64,000 bases of DNA, from positions 1 through 64,000 of the forward strand of contig JBJFHL010000007.1 in the NCBI GenBank assembly GCA_051893555.1. Direction: 5' to 3'. The translations under genes were made by a program, and so were the position numbers. Under the pieces are notes generated by a model. The model worked only from the letters and a program-made list of their open reading frames with translations. It was not told where the DNA came from and made no database searches. Shown piece by piece: positions 48,530 through 57,018 of the stretch (position 1 is its first letter; each line of letters begins with the position of its first letter). Source of the stretch: RGIG7179 sp051893555. Lineage in GTDB: Bacteria; Bacillota; Clostridia; Peptostreptococcales; Anaerovoracaceae.

Positions 48530-49675
48530 ATGAATTATCAACTGGAAACCCGATGTATTCACGGTGAAAGCAATATAGAAGGCAAACATCCGTATGGTGC
48601 AGTATCTGCACCAATCTATCAGACCGCGACCTTCGTTCATCCCGGGGTCGGTCATTCTACAGGTTACGACTATACCCGCGAAAGCAATCCGACACGGAGC
48701 GAACTTGAAACAGTCATTTCTTCTCTGGAGGGTGCCGTCGACAGCATTGCCTGTTCTTCCGGCATGGCAGCCGTCGCTCTCTGTCTCGAGCTGCTGGAGT
48801 CCGGTTCCCATGTGATTTGTTCCGAAGATCTTTACGGCGGTTCTGTACGGCTTTTTCAGCAGGCAGTCAAATCCCGCAATCTAACCTTTTCCTATATCAA
48901 TACAGCAGATGTCCGGGCGGTGGAAGCAGCTGTTACGCCGCAAACCCGGGCGCTGTATATTGAAACGCCAAGCAATCCTACTATGCAGGTAACCAATCTT
49001 GCCGCAATGCGGGCTCTGGCGGATTCTTATCACCTTCTTCTCATCGTAGATAACACGTTTTTATCTCCATATTTACAGAATCCGATTGCCTTTGGAGCAG
49101 ATCTGGTGATCCACAGCGGTACGAAATTTCTCGGCGGGCATAACGATATCCTAGCGGGGTTCGTCTGTACTGCACGGGAAGACCTGGCACAGAAACTCCG
49201 GTTTTTCTATAAGACAGCCGGTCCCTGTTTGTCTCCCTTTGACAGTTTCCTCATGCTGCGGAGCCTGAAAACACTTGCAGTCCGCATGGAGGCGCAGCAG
49301 AAAAACGCAGCAGTCATCGCCCGCTGGCTGACCCGACATCCGAAAGTGGAACAGGTGTATTATGCGGGACTTCCGGATCACCCAGGTCACGAATTACAGA
49401 AGAAGCAGGCCCGTGGATTCGGCAGTATGATTTCCTTCCGCACTGATACTGAGGAAACCGCACGCACAGTTCTTTCCCGTATACGGCTCATCTCCTATGC
49501 CGAGAGCCTGGGCGGTGTGGAATCTCTGATCACGTATCCAATGCTCCAAACCCACGGCGATGTGCCGAAAGAAGTTCGCAAAGCGCTGGGAATCACAGAA
49601 ACATTCCTTCGACTCTCTGTCGGCATTGAACACGCCGACGACCTGCTTGCAGATTTGGAGCAGGCTCTGGGCTGA
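48530..49675 (+). CDS. trans-sulfuration PLP enzyme (cystathionine gamma-lyase/synthase group)
   Basis: 381 residues. PLP-binding features: CSSGMAAVAL, the IVDNTFLSPYLQNP block, the lysine in HSGTKFLGGHND, and the C-terminal LRLSVGIEHADDLL. The family makes or cleaves cystathionine or releases H2S from cysteine or homocysteine; sequence alone does not separate these. It starts the plus-strand pair with the PatB-type gene. The ATG follows a GTGACA rather than a strong ribosome site (GAATGGAGTG upstream). Confidence 0.88.
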   Translation: MNYQLETRCIHGESNIEGKHPYGAVSAPIYQTATFVHPGVGHSTGYDYTRESNPTRSELETVISSLEGAVDSIACSSGMAAVALCLELLESGSHVICSEDLYGGSVRLFQQAVKSRNLTFSYINTADVRAVEAAVTPQTRALYIETPSNPTMQVTNLAAMRALADSYHLLLIVDNTFLSPYLQNPIAFGADLVIHSGTKFLGGHNDILAGFVCTAREDLAQKLRFFYKTAGPCLSPFDSFLMLRSLKTLAVRMEAQQKNAAVIARWLTRHPKVEQVYYAGLPDHPGHELQKKQARGFGSMISFRTDTEETARTVLSRIRLISYAESLGGVESLITYPMLQTHGDVPKEVRKALGITETFLRLSVGIEHADDLLADLEQALG

Positions 49676-49712
49676 TCCTGGCAATCACGAAATAATATTC
49701 TTGGAGGAAAAT

Positions 49713-50894
49713 ATGAAATATGACTTTGATACCATTACAGATCGAAAAAACACAAACAGCCTGAAATACGATTTTGCTGAAAAAAGAGGCAAACCGAAGG
49801 ACGTGCTGCCCCTCTGGGTTGCGGATATGGATTTTCCTGCCGCACCGCCAATTATTGAAAAACTGGAAGCCGCCGTGCACCATGGCATATTCGGGTATAG
49901 TGAAGCACTGGACCCATATTTTGATGCCATACGATCCTGGATGCTCCGTCATTTCCACTGGGAGATCCAGAAAGACTGGTTGGTAAAAACACCAGGCGTG
50001 ATCTTTGCACTGGCTGCAGCAATCCGTGCCTTTACCAGACCGGGTGAAGGCGTCATGATTCAGCAGCCAGTCTATTACCCGTTCAGTGAAGTGATTCTGG
50101 ATAATGACCGGACTCTGGTGAACTGTCCGCTCCGCCTGATTGACGGACACTATGAAATGGATTTCGAGGATATGGAAAATAAATTCAGGGGCGGAGGCAT
50201 CCGGCTTTTTCTCCTGTGCAGCCCGCACAATCCTGTCGGCCGCGTCTGGACAGAAGCGGAGCTTCGCAAAATCGGCGATCTCTGCCTGAAGTATCACGTT
50301 CTGGTCGTCAGCGATGAGATTCACAGTGATTTCGTTTATCCCGGCTTTCAGCATCATGTGTTCGCCGGATTATCACCCGAATATGCAGACATCACTGTCA
50401 CATGCACGTCACCAAGCAAATCCTTCAATCTCGCAGGGTTACAGACCTCAAACATCTTTATTTCCAACAAAGATCTTCGCCGAAAATTCCGGAAAGCTGT
50501 CGCTGCGGCTGGTTACAGCCAGCTGAACCAGCTTGGCCTGGTCGCCTGTCAGACTGCATATGAAAGCGGAGAAGACTGGCTGAACGCACTGAAAGTATAT
50601 CTCTGGGAAAACCTGTCCTTTCTCCGGGATTTTCTGAGCACTCGGATTCCGGAAGTAAAGCTGGTCGAACCAGAGGGAACCTATCTGGTCTGGCTTGATT
50701 TTCGAACGCTGGGCCTGACATGCGATGAATTGGAAGATCTGATTATCCGCAAGGCACATCTGTGGCTGGAGAGCGGATCCATGTTCGGTCCCGATGGAAA
50801 AGGCTTTCAGCGGATTAACATCGCCTGTCCCCGTGCCACGCTGCAGCAGGCGCTCACGCAGCTGGAATCTGCAGTAAATACATATCATCGCTGA
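49713..50894 (+). CDS. MalY/PatB-type C-S lyase (aminotransferase class I fold)
   Basis: 393 residues. Cystathionine beta-lyase-like: ALPLWVADMDF-type start (LPLWVADMDFPAAPP), SPHNPVGRVW, VSDEIHSDF and the PLP lysine in SPSKSFNLAGLQ, with the C-terminal arginine in FQRINIACPR. It releases H2S, ammonia and pyruvate from cystathionine or cysteine-like substrates. ATG 49713 has TTGGAGG in front. It follows the trans-sulfuration gene by 37 bases and ends at a terminator. Confidence 0.92.
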   Translation: MKYDFDTITDRKNTNSLKYDFAEKRGKPKDVLPLWVADMDFPAAPPIIEKLEAAVHHGIFGYSEALDPYFDAIRSWMLRHFHWEIQKDWLVKTPGVIFALAAAIRAFTRPGEGVMIQQPVYYPFSEVILDNDRTLVNCPLRLIDGHYEMDFEDMENKFRGGGIRLFLLCSPHNPVGRVWTEAELRKIGDLCLKYHVLVVSDEIHSDFVYPGFQHHVFAGLSPEYADITVTCTSPSKSFNLAGLQTSNIFISNKDLRRKFRKAVAAAGYSQLNQLGLVACQTAYESGEDWLNALKVYLWENLSFLRDFLSTRIPEVKLVEPEGTYLVWLDFRTLGLTCDELEDLIIRKAHLWLESGSMFGPDGKGFQRINIACPRATLQQALTQLESAVNTYHR

Positions 50895-50944
50895 TTCTTA
50901 AGATCAGATTTTTCATCCTTATCCTGGATATTTGCCGCACAAAC

Positions 50945-50991
50945 AACAGGCGGAGATAAGTCTTTCATCTCCGCCTGTTTCCTCATTTTTT
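50945..50991 (+). terminator. terminator of the trans-sulfuration/PatB pair
   Basis: A perfect 13-bp stem AACAGGCGGAGAT/ATCTCCGCCTGTT with a nine-base loop, then CCTCA and six T. It lies between converging genes and may also stop carD transcripts. Confidence 0.85.
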
Positions 50992-51009
50992 ATTCGTCGT
51001 CGTATATCG

Positions 51010-51522
51010 CTACGCCTCCTGCATTTCCAGCTGCGAGGCAATATAGTCCGGTACCTGCTTTTTTCGGATGCCCAGAGCTACAGCCAGTTCGCCATACAGA
51101 AGATCTTCCGCCTTCTTCATAAACCGCTCATCTACGGCTCCCAGCTTCTTTTTCGATTCGGCGGCTTCCTGCCGCTTATAATAAATCGATTTGGTGAGCC
51201 GTACCAGCTGCCGGCAGTCATGGGTCTCCAGCACCGCTTCATAGTGCTCCGAAAGCTGCCGCAATACCGGATTGTAATAGGCCTGTACATCGATTTTCGG
51301 GATTGCTGCAATCAGTTCCTCTGCTTCCTCCTTCGAAATCAGAGGGCGCATAAAAATCTTCCCACTATCTGCCGGAGTGGAAATGCTGCAGCTGTCCTCA
51401 AAAGGCTGCAGCGTATAGTAAAGGTGTTCCCTGTCCATGCCTGGTATTTTCATCTGCCTTATTTCCGTTACCTGACAGGCACCCACATTTCCATAGTAAA
51501 TCCAATCTCCAACCTGATACAT
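51010..51522 (-). CDS. CarD-family RNA polymerase-binding regulator
   Basis: 170 residues. The N-terminal Tudor-like RNA polymerase interaction domain (MYQVGDWIYYGNVGACQVTEI) and a helical DNA-binding C-terminus (LVRLTKSIYYKRQEAAESKKK). CarD stabilises open promoter complexes, mainly at rRNA and growth genes, in other bacteria. It is monocistronic here. Gut Firmicutes often carry several such paralogues. Confidence 0.88.
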   Translation of the reverse strand: MYQVGDWIYYGNVGACQVTEIRQMKIPGMDREHLYYTLQPFEDSCSISTPADSGKIFMRPLISKEEAEELIAAIPKIDVQAYYNPVLRQLSEHYEAVLETHDCRQLVRLTKSIYYKRQEAAESKKKLGAVDERFMKKAEDLLYGELAVALGIRKKQVPDYIASQLEMQEA

Positions 51523-51642
51523 CTGCAGCCTCCTTCTCTGCTGTCCGGCTCATCTGCCGCTTTCCCTGATATTATTCAGTATACCATAAACTGGAGATTT
51601 TATGTAAGTGGAAATTCGTTCCATGTGGTGATGTTTCGCACT

Positions 51643-52395
51643 TTATATTTCATATTCGCATTCCTGCAGCGTTCTCCGAAGGAAACGACGAGTGCTCTCC
51701 TCTTTCGGACGGACAAAGAACTCCTCAGCCGGACCTTCTTCTACGATCTTCCCGTCTTCCATGTACACCACACGGTCAGCCACCCCTCTGGCAAACCCCA
51801 TCTCATGGGTCACCACCACCATGGTAACACCTTCCCTGGCCAGCTGTTTCATGACATCCAGAACTTCACCGGTCCGCTCCGGATCCAGTGCAGATGTAGG
51901 CTCGTCGAACAGAATCACCTCCGGATCTGCAGCCAGAGCACGGGCAATGGCTACACGCTGCTGCTGCCCGCCTGAAAGCTGATCCGGATAATATCCGGCT
52001 CTATCCCCCATTCCCACTTTTTCCAGAAGCAATCCGGCTTTTTTTCGAGCTTCCTCTGCAGGAATATGTCGAGCCACCGTCAGCCCTTCCGTGATATTCT
52101 GCAGTGCCGTCTTATTCCGGAACAGATGGTAAGCCTGAAATACGAAGCCCATCTTCATTCGCAGCTGACGAATCTCTTTTTTCCCGATTCTTGTGATATC
52201 ACAGCAGTAATCGTCAAAGCGGATTTCCCCCTGATCCGCCTTTTCCAGGAAGCTGATGCAGCGAAGCAGCGTTGTTTTTCCGGAGCCGCTGCTTCCCAGA
52301 ATTGCCACAACCTCTCCATCCCTGACCTGAAAGTCTATCCCCTTCAATACCTCCGCCTCACCAAAGCGTTTATGCAGATTTTTTACTTCCAGCAT
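51643..52395 (-). CDS. polar amino acid ABC transporter, ATP-binding subunit
   Basis: 250 residues of the GlnQ/TcyN type: Walker A GSSGSGKTT, signature LSGGQQQR, Walker B VILFDEPTSALD and His in VVVTHEMGFAR. It powers import with the permease and binding protein encoded upstream. The substrate is probably cystine or another polar amino acid, judged by the neighbouring sulfur genes. No ATP-domain oddity is seen. Last gene of the operon. Confidence 0.9.
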   Translation of the reverse strand: MLEVKNLHKRFGEAEVLKGIDFQVRDGEVVAILGSSGSGKTTLLRCISFLEKADQGEIRFDDYCCDITRIGKKEIRQLRMKMGFVFQAYHLFRNKTALQNITEGLTVARHIPAEEARKKAGLLLEKVGMGDRAGYYPDQLSGGQQQRVAIARALAADPEVILFDEPTSALDPERTGEVLDVMKQLAREGVTMVVVTHEMGFARGVADRVVYMEDGKIVEEGPAEEFFVRPKEESTRRFLRRTLQECEYEI

Positions 52396-52419
52396 TCCAT
52401 ATACTCCTCGTCCAATGAC

Positions 52420-52935
52420 TTATTCGTCCAATGACTCTGGCTGTACCTGCAAAATGTCATTAAACGCATTATTTGCAATCATGAATACGCCCATTGTGGT
52501 GGCAACCACCAGTGTTTCTTCATCGAACACCGCCTGCAGTCGCTGAAACAAATCGTCCGATACTCCCTTTGGATTTTGGGCGATGGTCCTTCCGTATTCA
52601 ATCAGAAGTTTCTCTTCTTCGGTGAAATCGAAATGCTCGAAATCCTCGATTCCGTTCTGACGAAGCAGCTTGGCAAAATATGTGCTGCAAACCAGACAGT
52701 CATTTTCCAGTGATATTGCGTACTCAAAGAAATCTGCGGCCCGCTTTCCGACCAGTCTCGCCAGTTCCCGATCTACCGCGTAGGACTGAACCTCCAGAGC
52801 TTGAAACGCTGTCACATTATGCAGAAGTGTCAGTTTCTGATTTGTGATTCGATACCCCTGTGCAACATGTTCTTCTGCCGCCTTTTTCGCATCTTCAGAC
52901 GCTGTATTCAGATCTATTTTCGATATTCTTTCCAT
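52420..52935 (-). CDS. carboxymuconolactone decarboxylase (AhpD-like) family protein
   Basis: 171 residues with the AhpD-like helical core. The redox pair is CxxC, Cys80 and Cys83 (ENDCLVCSTYF), but the histidine expected four residues on is Phe87. Whether it still reduces peroxides is unclear. AGAGGAG precedes ATG 52935, which overlaps the permease gene by 41 bases. It is set inside an amino acid import operon, between the permease and the ATPase genes, so a thiol or disulfide substrate is plausible. Confidence 0.8.
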   Translation of the reverse strand: MERISKIDLNTASEDAKKAAEEHVAQGYRITNQKLTLLHNVTAFQALEVQSYAVDRELARLVGKRAADFFEYAISLENDCLVCSTYFAKLLRQNGIEDFEHFDFTEEEKLLIEYGRTIAQNPKGVSDDLFQRLQAVFDEETLVVATTMGVFMIANNAFNDILQVQPESLDE

Positions 52936-53611
52936 TTTCTGTTTTCTCCTCTTTCTTCCATACAAGTTTCTTTTCGGCATAACTCTGCAGGAATGTCAGC
53001 AGAGTACAGAGTCCCAGATAAATCACAGCAGCCTCGCAATACAAGGCAAATGGTTCATAATAACGCGCAGCCACCTGCTGTGCTACAGAAAACATTTCAA
53101 TCACTGTGATACCCGATGCCAGAGACGTATCCTTGGTCAGCCCGATCAATGAATTGAACAGTGGCGGGAATGCGATTCTTGCCGCCTGCGGCAGAACGAT
53201 CCGCATCATCAACTGCCTGTAGTTCAACCCCACCATATAGGCTGCTTCAATTTGCCCTTCCGGTACTGCCAGTATGGCCGACCGTATCACTTCTGCGTTG
53301 TATGCCGCCAGATTCAGGGAAAAGGCAATTACCGCAGATGGAAATGCGTCCAGCATGATTCCGATGGACGGCAAACCGAAAAAAATGATAAAGAGCTGCA
53401 CAAGCAGTGGAGTTCCTCTGAAAAACCAGATATATATTCTGGCGAACTGCTTCAGACCCTTCACATCCGCAACCTGGGCCAGCGCCAGAAACAATGCCAG
53501 CAGCAGACCCAGGATAAAGGATATCAGCGTCAGCGGAATTGTAACCTTAATGCAGGAAGTCAGGATTCTAGGAAACGCAGAAAGCAGAATTTCTATGACT
53601 CGTTCACTCAT
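52895..53611 (-). CDS. polar amino acid ABC transporter, permease
   Basis: 238 residues with five membrane helices. The BPD-type permease motif EAAYMVGLNYRQLMMRIVLPQ (EAA loop) and FFRGTPLLVQLFIIFFG are characteristic of the HisM/GlnP family, and TcyB-like cystine permeases are the closest named group by context. The start lies five bases after the binding-protein stop. The same subunit probably forms a homodimer, since no second permease gene is present. Confidence 0.9.
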   Translation of the reverse strand: MSERVIEILLSAFPRILTSCIKVTIPLTLISFILGLLLALFLALAQVADVKGLKQFARIYIWFFRGTPLLVQLFIIFFGLPSIGIMLDAFPSAVIAFSLNLAAYNAEVIRSAILAVPEGQIEAAYMVGLNYRQLMMRIVLPQAARIAFPPLFNSLIGLTKDTSLASGITVIEMFSVAQQVAARYYEPFALYCEAAVIYLGLCTLLTFLQSYAEKKLVWKKEEKTENGKNIENRSEYSV

Positions 53612-53616
53612 GGTGT

Positions 53617-54429
53617 TTACTCTTCCTGTGTCAGATCGTCACCAAAATACTTTTCCGAAAGTTCTTTTAATGTACCGTCATTGCGCAGTTCCCCGAGAGC
53701 AGAATTGATTGCGTTCAGCAGTTCTTCCTCTCCCTTTTTTACCGGAATCGCGGTCAGAGATGCTTCTTCCGGCACAAGAAATGCTACCTCAACCTGGGTT
53801 TCCGGGTGCTGCTTCACATATTCCGCGAAGGATACACTGGCAAATACGGAAAGATCTGCTCTTCCTGATTCCACAAGATTGATGGCTTCCTCAGCTGTAT
53901 TGATAGGAACGATCTCTGCACCTAATTCCTCAATTGTAGCATTATAGTCACCTGTAGCATTGTTGGCAACTTTCTTTCCCTTGAAGTCATCCAGACTTTG
54001 AATTTCTGTGTTTTCTTTTTTTACGATAACCTCACGGTAAATATACAGGTACGGATCACTGAAGTCATATTTTTCCTGTCTTTCCTCTGTAATCGTTACA
54101 TTATTTATCACGGTGTCAAGCCGACCGCTGTCCACGCCTGCCAGCAGAGAATCCCATTCTGATTCTACGAATTCCGCTTCCACGCCCAGCTTTTCCGCAA
54201 TGGCACTGGCAAGTTCAATATCGAAGCCGGTCAGAGTATCATCATCCCCATGATATGTAAATGGTGGATACGTTCCTTCCACACCGATTACAATTTTTCC
54301 ATTTGACTGGATGGCTTCCAGCTGACTGACTTCCTCACTCTCTGCAGCATCTCCTCCGCATCCAGTCAGCATAACTGCAGTAAATATCAGTATAAGCACC
54401 AGTGCCGTTACCTTTTTTAAATGTTCCAT
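53617..54429 (-). CDS. polar amino acid-binding lipoprotein of the ABC importer
   Basis: 270 residues: signal peptide with lipobox LTGC (Cys ~24) and a SBP_bac_3 domain with GVEGTYPPFTYHGDD, DIELASAIAEKLG and EWDSLLAGVDSGRLD. It catches the amino acid outside the membrane. GGAGG precedes the ATG by about eight bases. It is the first gene of the operon, behind the LysR-type site at 54508-54534. Confidence 0.92.
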   Translation of the reverse strand: MEHLKKVTALVLILIFTAVMLTGCGGDAAESEEVSQLEAIQSNGKIVIGVEGTYPPFTYHGDDDTLTGFDIELASAIAEKLGVEAEFVESEWDSLLAGVDSGRLDTVINNVTITEERQEKYDFSDPYLYIYREVIVKKENTEIQSLDDFKGKKVANNATGDYNATIEELGAEIVPINTAEEAINLVESGRADLSVFASVSFAEYVKQHPETQVEVAFLVPEEASLTAIPVKKGEEELLNAINSALGELRNDGTLKELSEKYFGDDLTQEE

Positions 54430-54484
54430 TTTCTTTTCCTCCTCGTATACCGAAATTGTTTCTTTCTCTTATGAGATACTTCGT

Positions 54485-54534
54485 AGTATACTCGCTTCCC
54501 GTCCATTTGTCTAATAGTATATAGGTATAGTAAG
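54485..54534 (-). promoter_or_regulatory. promoter and predicted LysR site of the importer operon
   Basis: On the minus strand TAGACA (54508-54513), 17 bases, TATACT (54485-54490). CTTACTA-N2-CCTATATACTATTAGACA (54508-54534) is identical, apart from the two N, to the sequence before the trans-sulfuration gene at 48417-48443. Confidence 0.85.
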
Positions 54535-54547
54535 TTATTGGTTGTAT

Positions 54548-55465
54548 CTATACCTTCCCCAGATACTCTTTCATTTCTTCGATATACAGGGAGGCAAGGC
54601 TGCTGAGTATCTGATTTTTTTTCACGATATATCCGATTTCCATCTTTCCGTCTCCTTCTTCTTCCGGCTCGAAAGGAATCGCCGCGTAATCGCTGCCGTT
54701 CAGTTCCTCGCACAGGATACCGGAGCACAGCGTATAGCCGCCCAGTCCTTTCATCAGATTCAGCATCGTTGCTCTGTCATCCACCTTTACGGTTCGCGGA
54801 TACTCGCTGTTGCTGAATATCTCCTCAGCGAAATAGAACGACCCGTTTCCACCCTGCTCAAAGGACAGGCACGGATATTCACTGAGTTCCTCTCTTCGGA
54901 TCCGGGAGGATCCGGCCAGCGGATGTCCCTTCCAAAGATATACAAATACATCGCACTCCACCAGCCTGTGAAATTCCAGTCCTTTTTCCCGGAATATTTT
55001 CATAAGCACCTTCCGGTTGAAATCACTCAAATACAAGATCCCGATCTCGCTCCGAAACGTGCTGACATCCTCAATCACCTCTCTCGTCGTGGTCTCCCGC
55101 ACCGCGAATTCATACTCCGCAGTATTGAATTTCTGCGCCATTTCCACGAAGCTTTTCACTGCGAAGGAATAGTGCTGCATAGACACGCCGAATTTCTTTT
55201 TCAGTTTTCCGCCGCTGCTGTATTTCTCCATCAGTGTCTCGTACTGCTGATAGACCTGGCGGGCATAGGTAATGAATTCTGCTCCGTCATTGGTCAGAGT
55301 GACCCCTCTTTCGCTGCGGTGAAAAATCGTAATTCCCAGTTCCTTCTCCAGTTCCTGCATGGATCCGCTCAAAGAGGGCTGGGTAATATACAGAACCTCG
55401 GCTGCCTTGCTCAGGGAACCGGTTTCCGATATCACAATGGCGTAATGCAGCTGCTGAATTGTCAT
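54548..55465 (-). CDS. LysR-family transcriptional regulator
   Basis: 305 residues. Winged HTH at 1-60 (YAIVISETGSLSKAAEVLYI, QPSLSGSMQELEKELG) and a C-terminal periplasmic-protein-like sensor domain. It lies just upstream of the importer operon in the same direction, and the conserved site it probably binds lies in the 118-base gap. A role like CysB/CmbR in sulfur amino acid genes is inferred. GGGAGG precedes ATG 55465. Confidence 0.9.
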   Translation of the reverse strand: MTIQQLHYAIVISETGSLSKAAEVLYITQPSLSGSMQELEKELGITIFHRSERGVTLTNDGAEFITYARQVYQQYETLMEKYSSGGKLKKKFGVSMQHYSFAVKSFVEMAQKFNTAEYEFAVRETTTREVIEDVSTFRSEIGILYLSDFNRKVLMKIFREKGLEFHRLVECDVFVYLWKGHPLAGSSRIRREELSEYPCLSFEQGGNGSFYFAEEIFSNSEYPRTVKVDDRATMLNLMKGLGGYTLCSGILCEELNGSDYAAIPFEPEEEGDGKMEIGYIVKKNQILSSLASLYIEEMKEYLGKV

Positions 55466-55513
55466 AAGTGCCTCCCTATAATTAACTAAATGCATATCGA
55501 CATAGTAGTTTTT

Positions 55514-55542
55514 AATATATCACGATTTACTTTCCGCGTCAA
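55514..55542 (-). promoter_or_regulatory. promoter of the lysR gene
   Basis: On the minus strand TTGACG (55537-55542), 17 bases, TATATT (55514-55519). Confidence 0.6.
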
Positions 55543-55567
55543 GGATGTGTTTTTTTCATTCCGCCTC

Positions 55568-55596
55568 TTGAAAGCCTACTAAAAATATGGTATTAT
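55568..55596 (+). promoter_or_regulatory. promoter of the rrf2 gene
   Basis: TTGAAA (55568-55573), 17 bases, TATTAT (55591-55596), 53 bases before the start codon. Confidence 0.55.
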
Positions 55597-55648
55597 GGGG
55601 TTATAAAAGCAATGTAATATGCTTGCAGAAAAAACGAGGTGAAGCACC

Positions 55649-56086
55649 ATGAAAATTTCAACAAAAGGACGGTATGCACTGCGCATGATGCTGGATCTGG
55701 CAGAGCATCAGAAGGATGGCTTCGTTGCACTGAAGGATATCGCAGAACGCCAGAATATCTCAAAAAAATATCTGGAACAGATCGTTCCGATCTTAAATAA
55801 AGCCGACGTGCTCCGCACGACCCGCGGCTTCCAGGGCGGCTATCGCCTGGCCAAGTCGCCGGATAAATACACCATCGGCGAAATTCTGCGCCTGACGGAG
55901 GGCAGTCTGGCCCCTGTCGCCTGCCTGGAGCACGATCCCATCGAATGCAGCCGCAGCGTCGGCTGTGCCACCCTCCCGGTATGGCAGGGCCTTTACCGTG
56001 TCATCAACGAATACCTGGACGGCATTACTCTGCAGGATATCCTGAATCAGCAGGAGGCGATGTACTCCAACGACTATATCATCTGA
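55649..56086 (+). CDS. Rrf2-family regulator with IscR-like cysteines
   Basis: 145 residues. Winged HTH in the first ~80 (GRYALRMMLDLAEHQ, QNISKKYLEQIVPILN, TRGFQGGYRLAKSP), then three cysteines at 92, 100 and 106 (C-x7-C-x5-C), the spacing class of [2Fe-2S] IscR-type members. It could sense Fe-S status or, as CymR does, control sulfur metabolism; sulfur genes lie 0.2 kb away. AACGAGGTG precedes the ATG. Confidence 0.88.
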   Translation: MKISTKGRYALRMMLDLAEHQKDGFVALKDIAERQNISKKYLEQIVPILNKADVLRTTRGFQGGYRLAKSPDKYTIGEILRLTEGSLAPVACLEHDPIECSRSVGCATLPVWQGLYRVINEYLDGITLQDILNQQEAMYSNDYII

Positions 56087-56138
56087 TCCCTATGGCCCGT
56101 CTGACCGGTGCCCGGAACGAAAGTAAAACGAACAATAA

Positions 56139-56169
56139 AAAACACAGAATCATTTCGGTTCTGTGTTTT
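56139..56169. terminator. bidirectional terminator between rrf2 and folBK
   Basis: An 11-bp perfect stem AAAACACAGAA/TTCTGTGTTTT with a nine-base loop. Both flanks are T-rich in the direction of the incoming transcript. Confidence 0.85.
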
Positions 56170-56175
56170 CTTATT

Positions 56176-57018
56176 TTACTTCTTAAGCTCCTGCAGCAGC
56201 TCTGTCACTGTCTTTCCGTTAACCGGATGGCGTTTCCCCGGTGCGATTTCTGAAAGAGGCCGCAGCACGAAATCCCGGAGATGCATTTCCACATGCGGAA
56301 TGATCAGATCCTCTGTCTCCATCACCAGGTCATCGTACAGGAGAATATCCAGATCCAAAGTCCTCGGCCCCCAGCGGACAATCCTCTCGCGGTGAGCCGC
56401 AGCCTCGATTTCATGGAGCCGCTCCAACAGCTCGGAAGGAGACAAAAATGTCTTCAGGCAGAGGCAGGCATTGAGGAAATCATCCTGCTCCACACCGCCG
56501 TAAGGCTCTGTCACCAGATAGGAAGACACCTTCTCCATCCGGCAGCCCCGCAGCCTGTCCAGGGCGGCCACAGCCTCGTCCAGATACGTCTTCTTATCTC
56601 CCAGATTGGAACCCAGCCCCAGATAAGCCCGGTGCCAGAACCGACGGATCTCCACCGAAACCGTTTCCAGCGGCAGCCCCACCGGTGCCCATGGCTTCTT
56701 CAGTTCCAGCTCCACTCCCGCCAGAAGGGGATACCGCAGCAGCAGCTCCTCCGCCAGATTCTCTGCCGCCGCCTCAATGAGTTTATAAGGCTTCTCCTGC
56801 ATGTAAGCCGTCATAAAGGCCGAAACCTCACCGTAATTCACCGAGCTCTCCAGGTCATCCGCCACACCTGCGCTCCGGGTATCCAGGTACATGGTCAGAT
56901 CCAGCACAAACTTCTGCCCCAACCGGGTCTCCTCCGGAAACACCCCGTGATTGGCGAAAACCTCCAGACCTTTGATATGAATTTTATCCAGATATGCTCC
57001 GCTGTTCCTGTCAATCAT
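56176..57018 (-). CDS. folBK: fused dihydroneopterin aldolase / HPPK
   Basis: 280 residues combining two folate steps: aldolase (about 8-125, with IHIKGLEVFANHGVFPEE) and 6-hydroxymethyl-7,8-dihydropterin pyrophosphokinase (about 132-280, with AYLGLGSNLGDKKTYLD and RWGPRTLDLDILLYDD). The ATG overlaps the folP stop by four bases. The fusion is common in Firmicutes. It is the last gene of the folate operon. Confidence 0.95.
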   Translation of the reverse strand: MIDRNSGAYLDKIHIKGLEVFANHGVFPEETRLGQKFVLDLTMYLDTRSAGVADDLESSVNYGEVSAFMTAYMQEKPYKLIEAAAENLAEELLLRYPLLAGVELELKKPWAPVGLPLETVSVEIRRFWHRAYLGLGSNLGDKKTYLDEAVAALDRLRGCRMEKVSSYLVTEPYGGVEQDDFLNACLCLKTFLSPSELLERLHEIEAAAHRERIVRWGPRTLDLDILLYDDLVMETEDLIIPHVEMHLRDFVLRPLSEIAPGKRHPVNGKTVTELLQELKK

